This document shows positions 1-6,964 of a stretch of DNA of 64,000 nucleotides, in pieces; the stretch's first letter is position 1; every line of letters starts with the position of its first letter. The notes under the pieces were generated by a model that saw nothing but the letters and a program-made list of their open reading frames with translations, was not told where the DNA came from and ran no database searches. Made by a program: the position numbers and the translations under genes. Origin of the DNA: JAEZBP01 sp963832725 (lineage in GTDB: Bacteria; Myxococcota_A; Polyangia; Polyangiales; Sandaracinaceae); NCBI GenBank assembly GCA_963832725.1, contig CAWHVG010000003.1, positions 2,285,022 to 2,349,021 of the forward strand, given 5' to 3'.

Positions 1-802
1 GTCTCGCCCGCGTCGCACGTCCCGTCGCCGCACGTCCCGGTGCTCCCGCAGTCCGACGGACAGCTCGAAGCCGTCTCGCCCGCGTCGCACGTCCCGTCGC
101 CGCACGTCGCCGCGCTCCCGCAATCGCTCGGACAACTCGACGCGGTCTCGCTACCCGAGCACACGCCGTCGCCGCAGGTCGCCGTGCTCCCACAGTCCGA
201 CGGGCAGCTCGACGAGTCTCGCCGGCTCCGCAGATCCCGTCACCGCAGGCGCTCGCGCTCCCGCAATCGCTCGGGCAGCTCGACGAAGTCTCGCCGGCTC
301 CGCAGATCCCGTCGCCGCAGGTGCTCGCGCTCCCGCAATCGCTCGGGCAACTCGAAGGGGTCTCGCTGCCGGAGCAGGTCCCGTCGCCGCAACCGCTCGA
401 GCCCCCGCAGTCGATCGGGCAGATGGCGGGCGTCTCGGCGCCGGTGCACATCCCGTCGCCGCAGGTCGCGGGGCTCGCGCAATCGGAGGGGCAGCTCGCC
501 TGCGTCTCGCCCGCGCCGCAGGTCCCGTCGCCGCACGTGCTCACGCTGGTGCAGTCCGAGGGACAGGTCGCGTTCGTCTCGCCGTTGGCGCACACGCCGT
601 CGCCACACGCCATGCTGCAATCGGCCGGGCAGCTCGTGACCGTCTCCGTGATCGAGCAGACCGCGTCTCCGCAGCCTTCGAAGCCGCCGTCGCAGCCGAC
701 ACCACAGCGCCCCGGGGGATCGCCACCCTGCGCACATCCGGCGAGCGCGCCGACCACAGCGAACAACACGAGCGCAACCGACGTCGAGCGAAGTCGAGCC
801 AT
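1..802 (-). CDS. Cys-rich tandem-repeat lipoprotein (3' end outside window, frameshifted)
   Basis: Read from the ATG at 802 on the minus strand, the protein begins with a short basic stretch, a hydrophobic segment and the lipobox LAGC (Cys 23), so it is probably an outer-membrane or surface lipoprotein. It then consists of tandem units of about 24 residues of the form CGDGxCxxGETxxxCPSDC, with four regularly spaced cysteines per unit. No enzymatic motif is visible, so a structural or binding role at the cell surface is inferred. The frame breaks near 212: the minus strand reads GACTCGTC where a neighbouring unit has GACTTCGTC. The same repeat continues in the next frame to the window edge. 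This looks like a lost T rather than gene decay. The end of the gene lies beyond position 1. Confidence 0.7.
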   Translation of the reverse strand, partial: MARLRSTSVALVLFAVVGALAGCAQGGDPPGRCGVGCDGGFEGCGDAVCSITETVTSCPADCSMACGDGVCANGETNATCPSDCTSVSTCGDGTCGAGETQASCPSDCASPATCGDGMCTGAETPAICPIDCGGSSGCGDGTCSGSETPSSCPSDCGSASTCGDGICGAGETSSSCPSDCGSASACGDGICGAGETRRAARRTVGARRPAATACARVARPRRVVRAIAGARRRAATGRATRARRLRAVRRTAGAPGRAATGRATRAR

Positions 803-936
803 CTGGATCCTCACAGTCCGGCGAGTTCCTCGTCGCGAAGATGGCTCGCCTCGCAACCGAGCCCACACCCGGTCCGAAGCCGGCAAGGCTAGGACAAGAG
901 TGACGCCGCGCAAAGGGACGCCCGGCGAGGAGCAGA

Positions 937-1863
937 TCAGCGGGCGTCCGCGCTCGGATCCCAGGCGCCGTCGTCCCAGAGCTCGACCGAGAGCACGTTC
1001 GCGATCTGGTAGCGATGATCGGTTCGAATCGGCAGGCCGAGCTGCTCGGCGAGCGCGTGATCGTAGTCGGCGAAGGCCGCGACCAGAGGCCCGGGAGCCG
1101 ACTCCGGATAGACCGAGAAGCAGATCAGCTCGCCGGCCTCGCTGACGGCGATGAGCTGGCGGCCGAGCACCTTTCCCTCTTCGTTCCGCGCGTAGACGAC
1201 CCGCTTGTTCACGTCGAGCGCCACGCCGGCGGCGTCGCTCCCGAAGCATGGCGCCGAGCGAGAGGCAGCTCCCGACGTAGGTCCCGAGCCGGAGCACTTC
1301 GAGGCAGATCGCGCTCGACCGCCAGGCGAACACGACCGAGGCGCCGGCAGCTCACGCTCGAGCTCGATGCCCGCGAGCCAACGGTCGGCGTCGAGCTCGG
1401 GATGGGCCGCCAGCCAGACCTGCGACGCGGGGTGCCGCTCGATCGCGCTCCGGTCGCCATCCATCCACGCGCGGAGGGCCTTCCGCAGGCCGCGCCGATG
1501 CTCCTCGGCCCGGGCCAGCAAGGAGAGGGCGTGCTGCCAGCCCTCCGACTCGGTCTCGGCGGCCGCGCATGCCCAGCTCTTCGCGGGCGTGCTCCTCGAT
1601 GAGGTCCAGCCGGACGCCGTCCCAGCGCTTCGTCGCGAGCTCGAGGTGACGCCGGAGCTGCCCCGGCTTCAGGTCGCGCGCGCCGGTGAGGTGTTCTCTC
1701 AGGGCGCGCGAGAAGGGATCGCGGCGGTAGGTCCGGCGGTCGCCTCGCGCCAGGCTGCGTCGCTCGTGGGCGGATCGAAGCGCTCGACTTGTCGAGCGCG
1801 TCGCACGACCGCCTCCACCCGCTCCGACCACTCGTCGGCGCCCTCCTGCTCGACCAGGCGCAC
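937..1863 (-). pseudogene. Hypothetical protein gene with about four frameshifts
   Basis: No single frame covers this gene, but a continuous protein of about 300 residues can be followed through three frames. It starts at a GTG (1863) behind GAGGAGG and ends with the stop at 937. Shifts are needed near 1740 (missing G), near 1562 (extra G), near 1343 (missing base) and at 1244/1245 (TTCGGG for TCGGG). The segments on each side have normal codon use and continue sensibly, including WLAAHPELDADRW in the middle and VALDVNKRVVYARNEEGKV near the end. I do not recognise the family. It could be a true pseudogene, but compensating shifts that restore the frame are more like sequence errors. Confidence 0.5.
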
Positions 1864-2094
1864 GCCCTCCTCACCGCGCTAGAGAAAGAGCCGGCTCAGC
1901 CCGGCGGGGCGGCGGAGGATGGCGACGCGAGAGAGCACGGCCCGACGGTTCTGACAGAGCCCCGACCGCCGAGCATCCCGACCTCTGGCTCGACGTGTCC
2001 GAGGCCTCGATCGCGGGGGCGGCTCGCGGGCGAGAGGACCGCTGGCCTCGCCCGAGACGAGACGCGGACCCGCCGGACGCGCTACCGTCTTGGG

Positions 2095-2439
2095 ATGCGC
2101 CCGAACGCCGTGCTCCTTCAGCTCAAGTACCCGCTCGCCGTCCCGGTCGGTCACCGCGTGGAGATCATCTGGGTCCAACGCGACGCCAGCCTCTTCGGGG
2201 ACCCCGAATGGACGACGGTCGAGGGCTACTGTGCGGTGAAGGATCTCGAGACCGGCATCGAGTACGGGATGGTCTCGGACTTCCAAGGCCTCGATCAGGC
2301 GCACCCCATCGCAGCCCGGATGACGGGCAAGGTGGCCTGGTGTCGTCTGGTGACGATCGAAGAGGGGCAGAGCCAGCACACGGAGACGCGCCTCTACATC
2401 GAGCCCGAAGAGGGCGCGCCGCCGTCGGCCGCACGCTGA
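2095..2439 (+). CDS. Small hypothetical protein (114 aa)
   Basis: The ATG at 2095 opens a 114-residue acidic soluble protein without signal peptide or membrane segment. The longer upstream extension of the frame is Arg/Pro-rich and looks like antisense of the neighbouring gene, so the internal ATG was chosen. The protein begins with a hydrophobic strand, has HRVEIIWVQRD early and a region rich in aromatic residues and Asp, ending with a disordered EEGAPPSAAR tail. I do not recognise the family. It stands alone, divergent from the frameshifted gene to its left and convergent with the PP2C cluster to its right. Confidence 0.6.
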   Translation: MRPNAVLLQLKYPLAVPVGHRVEIIWVQRDASLFGDPEWTTVEGYCAVKDLETGIEYGMVSDFQGLDQAHPIAARMTGKVAWCRLVTIEEGQSQHTETRLYIEPEEGAPPSAAR

Positions 2440-2557
2440 GGAAAGGGTCGCGATCGCGCTCCACCCGACCTCCCCGCGGCGCCACGCGCGCGGCATCGCC
2501 ACAGGGCAGGTCGATCACCCGACGCGCGGTCCGATGGTGGACCCTCGCCACGCGCCA

Positions 2558-2842
2558 TCAGCCGCCCTCGCCTGATAGATCCCGACCGGGATCGGTGATG
2601 TCCGGCACCGGGCCCCGACTCATGTCGGTGTCCTCGCCGGGACGGCGCGGGCGGATCTCCGACCAGCCATCGTGGAGCTTCTCCTTTTTGGTGATCGGCA
2701 CCGCGTAGTCGTCGGGTGGGCTCACCTTCTCGGCCTCGTCCGCCCGCCCCGGCCCGCCCGGCTGCGGCTCCTCGGGGATGCGCGCCCCGCTCCGTCTCTT
2801 CATCACGAGCCGACGAATCCTGCGTTTCATCTCGTCCAACAT
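2558..2842 (-). CDS. Small hypothetical protein sharing a motif with the 3901-4110 gene
   Basis: This 94-residue protein starts with a basic segment (MKRRIRRLVMKRR) and continues as a polar, Pro/Glu-rich, probably disordered chain. It lies 35 nt downstream of the PP2C phosphatase gene on the same strand and is probably cotranscribed with it. Its middle, YAVPI followed by HDGWSEIRPRRPGE, matches the C-terminal part of the small protein encoded upstream of the phosphatase, which has FSVPV and HDGYEPIRRRRPGE. I do not know the function. A regulatory peptide or substrate of the phosphatase is an inference from position only. Confidence 0.6.
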   Translation of the reverse strand: MLDEMKRRIRRLVMKRRSGARIPEEPQPGGPGRADEAEKVSPPDDYAVPITKKEKLHDGWSEIRPRRPGEDTDMSRGPVPDITDPGRDLSGEGG

Positions 2843-2877
2843 GTGAACCTCACCTCGGCGCTCCCGCCCGTCGCCGC

Positions 2878-3777
2878 TCAGAAGAACGCCACCACGGTGG
2901 TGACGTTGTCGTGTCCTCCGGCGTCCAACGCCGCCGAGATCAATCCGTGGCAGGCCTCGGCGGGCGAGCTCGCGCCGCCGAGAAGGCCTGCGATGGCGCC
3001 GGGCGAGAGCTCGCCGTGCAGGCCATCGCTCGAGAGCAGGAGCCGGTCGCCCTCGACGAGGTGGATCCGATGCGCCTCGACGTCCGGCGGGCGCCGGTCG
3101 CCTCCGACGGCGTTCACCAGCACGTGCTCGAACTGCGAGAGATCGTCGCCGCCCCCGTAGCGCTCGCGCATCTGCGCGGCGAGGGTGTGATCGCGCGTGA
3201 CCTGGGTGAGGTGCCCCTCGCGCCATTGATAGCAGCGGGAGTCGCCGACGTGCGCGACCCAGGCGTCGGGCCAGCGCACGTAAGCCATGGTCAGGGTGGT
3301 GCCCATCGACGCGCTCGCCCCCTTGCGCGCCGCGACCTGAAGCAGGCGGTCCTGGCAGTGCTCGAGCGCGCCGTGCACGCCGGCCGCGAGCGCGCGCTGG
3401 GCCTCGTCGTCCTCGAGGCACGACCAGGGCATCGCGTAGGTGACGTACTCGAGGACGGTGTCGAGGGTGACCGCGCTGGCCAGGTCTCCGTCGCCGTGAC
3501 CACCCATCCCGTCGGCGACCATCAGCACGCTGCCCTCCGCGTCGCGCACGGAGCGATCCGGAGGCGCGGGCAGGCTGGTCTGGCGAAGCCGCACCGCGCG
3601 CTCGAGATCCGCCACCACGAAGTGGTCCTCGTTGGACTCGCGCACTCGCCCGACGTGGGTCATCCCCACCGCCTGCCCGACCACGCGCTCGCCCGAGCGC
3701 CCGCGACGCGGGCTCACGGTCGGGAGGGTGTCGTCGGTGCGCAGGCCCGCCGCCTGCTCGTGCGTCCGGATCTCCAT
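2878..3777 (-). CDS. PPM/PP2C-type Ser/Thr protein phosphatase
   Basis: The 299-residue protein carries the PP2C metal-binding motifs in order: ESNED (Asp after Glu) near residue 55, VADGMGGHGDGD, the substrate-side HVGDSR, LLSSDGL, and the C-terminal GGHDNVT. This family dephosphorylates Ser/Thr-phosphorylated proteins with two Mn/Mg ions and usually opposes Hanks-type kinases. No membrane segment is seen, so it is predicted cytosolic. The ATG at 3777 was chosen because GGAGG lies 4 nt upstream; the frame stays open farther upstream, but that part has no domain content. It sits between two small motif-sharing genes on the same strand. Confidence 0.92.
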   Translation of the reverse strand: MEIRTHEQAAGLRTDDTLPTVSPRRGRSGERVVGQAVGMTHVGRVRESNEDHFVVADLERAVRLRQTSLPAPPDRSVRDAEGSVLMVADGMGGHGDGDLASAVTLDTVLEYVTYAMPWSCLEDDEAQRALAAGVHGALEHCQDRLLQVAARKGASASMGTTLTMAYVRWPDAWVAHVGDSRCYQWREGHLTQVTRDHTLAAQMRERYGGGDDLSQFEHVLVNAVGGDRRPPDVEAHRIHLVEGDRLLLSSDGLHGELSPGAIAGLLGGASSPAEACHGLISAALDAGGHDNVTTVVAFF

Positions 3778-3900
3778 GCTGCCTCCGGGAGGACCCTCGT
3801 TCGGGACCACCGAACGGGGAGCTGATGCAGCGGCCGTTCCAAACGAGGTGACGCCGTGCTCGGGTCCCCGCCCGCGCTGCCTCACGCCTCGGCTGGGCCC

Positions 3901-4110
3901 TCACGCCTCGCTCACCGCGCGCTGCTCCACGATGATCGGCCGCTCGCGGCGCTCTCCCGGCCGGCGTCGGCGGATCGGCTCGTAGCCGTCGTGGTGCGTG
4001 TCGGCAGGCTCGACCGGCACCGAGAAGGGACCGACACCGGGGGCCGCGTAGTAGCCGTCGACCACCTCCCGGGGCCGCATCGGCTCGTTTCGTTTCGCTC
4101 GCTGCTTCAT
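3901..4110 (-). CDS. Small hypothetical protein (69 aa), motif-sharing partner of the 2558-2842 gene
   Basis: The ATG at 4110 follows a GGAGG 4 nt away. The 69-residue product is basic and polar, with a YY-containing start, then FSVPV and HDGYEPIRRRRPGE. The latter matches YAVPI...HDGWSEIRPRRPGE in the gene on the other side of the phosphatase. It is the first gene of the minus-strand cluster and lies 123 nt upstream of the PP2C start. No known domain was recognised. The pairing with a PP2C gene suggests a linked function, but this is inference. Confidence 0.6.
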   Translation of the reverse strand: MKQRAKRNEPMRPREVVDGYYAAPGVGPFSVPVEPADTHHDGYEPIRRRRPGERRERPIIVEQRAVSEA

Positions 4111-4244
4111 CGTTCCTCCGACTCCCCTCCCGGGCCAGTACGGATGCAGCAGCTCCCGTGCCCCGCGTTATCATTCAAAATCATTCATGAATTCCCGCAA
4201 CAAGGGCGACCGCGGTGCCCCATTCGCGTCAGCCGGGAACAAAG

Positions 4245-4302
4245 TGACAGCGACAACGTGTCATGCACCGTTGACATGCTGTCCCACGATGACATGGTGG
4301 CA
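4245..4302. promoter_or_regulatory. Cluster of TGACA/TGTCA inverted repeats upstream of the NtrC-type regulator
   Basis: Three dyads lie within 58 nt: TGACA-N9-TGTCA (4245-4263), TGACA-TGC-TGTCC (4272-4284) and TGACA-TGG-TGGCA (4290-4302). The last two have the same 3-nt spacer and their centres are 18 nt apart, close to two helical turns. A perfect version with the same spacer lies upstream of gspC at 5742-5754. They are candidate binding sites of the regulator encoded at 4360, which would then control itself. Confidence 0.5.
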
Positions 4303-4359
4303 TCGGCGGTACGGCGACCCACCAGGGCGCCCGCCTCCGAGCCGAGGGAGCCAACGCGC

Positions 4360-5697
4360 ATGAGCGAGCCGAGCGCAACGACCGTCCTCGTCGTCGACGA
4401 CGAGGCCTCCAACGTGCAGTCCCTGCAGCGGATCTTCGCCAAGGAGGGCTTGCGGGTGCTGACGGCCGGCAGCGGGCGCGAGGCGCTCGACCACTGCCGG
4501 CAGCACCGAGTCCACGTGGTGTTGAGCGACCTGATGATGCCGGGCATGAGCGGCATCGATCTGATCAAGGCGCTGTCGACGGTCGCACCGGACGCCGAGG
4601 TCGTGATGATGACGGCCTACGGCACCATCGAGACGGCCGTCGAGGCCATGCGCGAGGGCGCGTACGACTTCGTCGAGAAGCCGCTCAAGCGGATGCAGAT
4701 CGTGAAGACGGTCCGCAAGGCCGCCGAGCGGCACGCGCTGGTGGCCGAGAACAAGACGCTCAAGCAAGAGCTGAGCGCGCTCAAGCGCCGTCCCATCGTC
4801 GGCACGGCGCCGGCCCTGCGCCGAGCGCTGGAGCTGGCCCAGCAGGCCGCGCCGTCGACCGCGAACGTGCTCATCCTCGGCGAGAGCGGGACGGGCAAGG
4901 AGCTCTTGGCGCGCTTCATCCACGACCGGAGCGGCCGCGACGGCACGTTCGTCGGCGTGAACCTGGCCGCCTTGCCCGAGACCATCGTCGAAAGCGAGCT
5001 CTTCGGGCACGAGAAAGGCTCGTTCACCGGCGCGAGCAACAAGCGCGAAGGACGAATTCAGCAGGCCGACGGAGGGACGCTCTTTCTCGACGAGATCGGC
5101 GAGCTCTCGCCGGCCGTGCAGGTGAAGCTCCTGCGCGTCCTGCAGGAAGGCGAGTACGAGCCGATCGGCGGCCGCACCCAGCAGGCCAACTTCCGGCTCA
5201 TCGCCGCCACCAACAGGAACCTCGAACGCGCGGTGGAGGAAGGCAGCTTCCGCGAAGACCTCTACTACCGGCTCAACGTCATCGCGATCACCAGCCCGCG
5301 GCTGACCGACCGGCGGGACGACGTGCCGCTCCTGGTCGATCACTTCCTGGAGGTCTACTGCCGCAAGAACGGCAAGCCGCGGATGAGCGTGGCCCGCGAG
5401 GCCCTCGACGCGCTGATGAGCTACGAGTGGCCGGGCAACGTCCGCGAGCTCGAGAACGTGGTCGAGCGGGCGGTCGTGCTGGGCAAGAGCGAGCAAGTCG
5501 GAGCCGAAGACCTGCCCGGCTCCATCACCCGCGCCGAGCGCAGGGCCAACGATCTCGTCTTCGCCATCGGCACCCCGCTCGAGGAGATCGAGCGGCGGGT
5601 GATCAAGGCCACCCTCGACCACACCGAGGGCGACAAGCAGCTCGCCGCCCAGCTCCTCGGCATCTCCGCGCGCACGATCTACCGGAAGCTCGACTGA
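4360..5697 (+). CDS. NtrC-family sigma54-dependent response regulator
   Basis: This 445-residue protein has the three-domain NtrC layout. The receiver domain (about 8-125) has acidic DDE at 13-15, the phosphoacceptor Asp 57 in LSDLMMPG, Thr 85 and Lys 107. The AAA+ domain (about 146-375) has Walker A GESGTGKE at 174-181, the sigma54-contacting loop as GSFTGA at 220-225 (usually GAFTGA) and Walker B LFLDEIGE at 241-248. The C-terminus is a Fis-type helix-turn-helix ending in ARTIYRKLD. It should use ATP hydrolysis to open sigma54 promoters when phosphorylated. No histidine kinase gene is adjacent. Because a sigma54-like promoter and a matching palindrome precede gspC, the T2SS operon is its likely target. 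Confidence 0.95.
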   Translation: MSEPSATTVLVVDDEASNVQSLQRIFAKEGLRVLTAGSGREALDHCRQHRVHVVLSDLMMPGMSGIDLIKALSTVAPDAEVVMMTAYGTIETAVEAMREGAYDFVEKPLKRMQIVKTVRKAAERHALVAENKTLKQELSALKRRPIVGTAPALRRALELAQQAAPSTANVLILGESGTGKELLARFIHDRSGRDGTFVGVNLAALPETIVESELFGHEKGSFTGASNKREGRIQQADGGTLFLDEIGELSPAVQVKLLRVLQEGEYEPIGGRTQQANFRLIAATNRNLERAVEEGSFREDLYYRLNVIAITSPRLTDRRDDVPLLVDHFLEVYCRKNGKPRMSVAREALDALMSYEWPGNVRELENVVERAVVLGKSEQVGAEDLPGSITRAERRANDLVFAIGTPLEEIERRVIKATLDHTEGDKQLAAQLLGISARTIYRKLD

Positions 5698-5741
5698 CCT
5701 CTGCCAGCGGGGTCCACAGCCCCCGAAACGATCGAATCGCA

Positions 5742-5754
5742 TGACAGATTGTCA
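5742..5754. promoter_or_regulatory. Perfect TGACA-N3-TGTCA palindrome, candidate activator site
   Basis: TGACA, GAT, TGTCA form a perfect dyad between the regulator gene and gspC. It lies about 130 nt upstream of the predicted -12 element, the usual distance for an upstream activating sequence of an NtrC-type activator. Variants with the same spacing occur upstream of the regulator gene itself. Confidence 0.55.
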
Positions 5755-5858
5755 GCGCACCGAGGCGCCCGACCGCGCTCCCTGCCAGCTTGTCGGAACG
5801 GACGCCCCACCCCTCGTTCGACGCCGGGTTTTCGCTGGAACCATCGACTTTTCTGGGC

Positions 5859-5875
5859 TAGGCACGCCGGTTGCT
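5859..5875 (+). promoter_or_regulatory. Putative sigma54 (-24/-12) promoter of the gsp operon
   Basis: The stretch TAGGCACGCCGGTTGCT fits the sigma54 consensus (TGGCACG-N4-TTGCW) with one mismatch in the -24 box. GG at 5861-5862 and GC at 5873-5874 are separated by exactly 10 nt. Transcription would start near 5886, about 52 nt before the gspC start codon. An NtrC-type activator gene lies directly upstream. Confidence 0.65.
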
Positions 5876-5937
5876 GACCTCCGCTCCGCGTTCGCGCCGA
5901 GCGCCGGTGGAGAAGACGCCCCCGGGACCTTCGAGAG

Positions 5938-6918
5938 ATGAGCGAGAACCCCCGACAACGACGCGTGTCCATCGCCATCGTGCTCTCGACGATCGGGCTG
6001 ACCGGCGTCTTGGTCGCGCAGGGCGGCACGCAGCTCATCGCGGAGTCGCTGCTCCCGCTCGACCCGACGGCGGCGCAGGCGGCGGCCCTCGGCCACGTGC
6101 GGCCGGCGCCGCGCGAGGAGGTCGACGCGATGCCGATCCTCCACCGCAACATCTTCGACCACGAGACGGGCCCGCTCGACGTGATCGAGCAACCCGCCGG
6201 CGAGGTCGCCGACGATGGTAGCGGAGAGGTCGAGGAGCGGGATCCCACCTGGCACCCGGGCGATCCGCCGCCGCCGGAGTGCGACGGGAGCATGCGCCTG
6301 GTCGGCTCGTTCGTGCAGCGACGCGCCCCCGAGGACTCGTTCGCGGCCATCACCGACGCCACCGGGCAGTCGCTGCTCTACCAGCAGGGCATGTCGGTCG
6401 ACGAACGGGAGCTGCTGGACATCCAGTGGAACCGCGTCGTGCTCCAGCCGCAGAGCGGGAGCGCCTGCTCGCTGACCATGTTCGGCGAGGAGCAGCACGT
6501 CGCCACCGCGCCGACGCCGCCGCCGCGTCGCGCGGCGAGCACCTCGCCCGAGGGGCTCGATCAGGCCGCGCTCGAGGCCGGCATCAGCCAGGTCTCGGAG
6601 CACGAGTTCACGATCGACCGCAACCTGGTGAACAGCCTGCTGACCAACCAGGCCGCGCTGATGCGCACCGCCCGCGTGATCCCGCACGAGGAGAACGGGC
6701 AGGTCGTCGGCGTGAAGCTCTACGGAATCCGCCGCAGCAGCTTGCTGGGACGCCTCGGCATCCAGAACGGCGACATGCTGCGGACCATCAACGGCTACGA
6801 CATGTCGTCGCCCGACACCGCGCTCGAAGCGTACGCACGCCTTCGCAGCGCGGACCGGATCACCATCAACCTTCAGCGTCGAGGGTCGGACATGACCATC
6901 GACTACTCGATCCGGTGA
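5938..6918 (+). CDS. gspC: Type II secretion inner-membrane protein GspC
   Basis: The 326-residue protein has a short cytoplasmic N-terminus, one membrane anchor (about 12-32), an HR-like periplasmic domain containing LVGSFVQRRAPEDSFAAI, a Pro/Ala linker and a C-terminal PDZ-type domain with GDMLRTINGYDM. GspC links the inner-membrane platform to the secretin GspD. It is the first gene of the operon, with gspD starting 46 nt downstream, and is preceded by the -24/-12 promoter. The protein is somewhat longer than enterobacterial GspC, as is common in deltaproteobacteria-type systems. Confidence 0.92.
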   Translation: MSENPRQRRVSIAIVLSTIGLTGVLVAQGGTQLIAESLLPLDPTAAQAAALGHVRPAPREEVDAMPILHRNIFDHETGPLDVIEQPAGEVADDGSGEVEERDPTWHPGDPPPPECDGSMRLVGSFVQRRAPEDSFAAITDATGQSLLYQQGMSVDERELLDIQWNRVVLQPQSGSACSLTMFGEEQHVATAPTPPPRRAASTSPEGLDQAALEAGISQVSEHEFTIDRNLVNSLLTNQAALMRTARVIPHEENGQVVGVKLYGIRRSSLLGRLGIQNGDMLRTINGYDMSSPDTALEAYARLRSADRITINLQRRGSDMTIDYSIR

Positions 6919-6964
6919 GGCGCGTGCGGACGCCAACGGATGGACAGAGGGAGGAGTAGCCCGC

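Noticed and set aside
240..866. Arg-rich 208-aa minus-strand open frame and similar frames in the first kilobase
   Set aside because: It is an out-of-frame reading of the Cys-rich repeat gene that starts at 802; the Cys pattern only appears in that other frame.
4290..4320. Possible -24/-12 promoter for the NtrC-type regulator around TGGCATCGG
   Set aside because: The GG and GC elements do not have the required 10-nt spacing.
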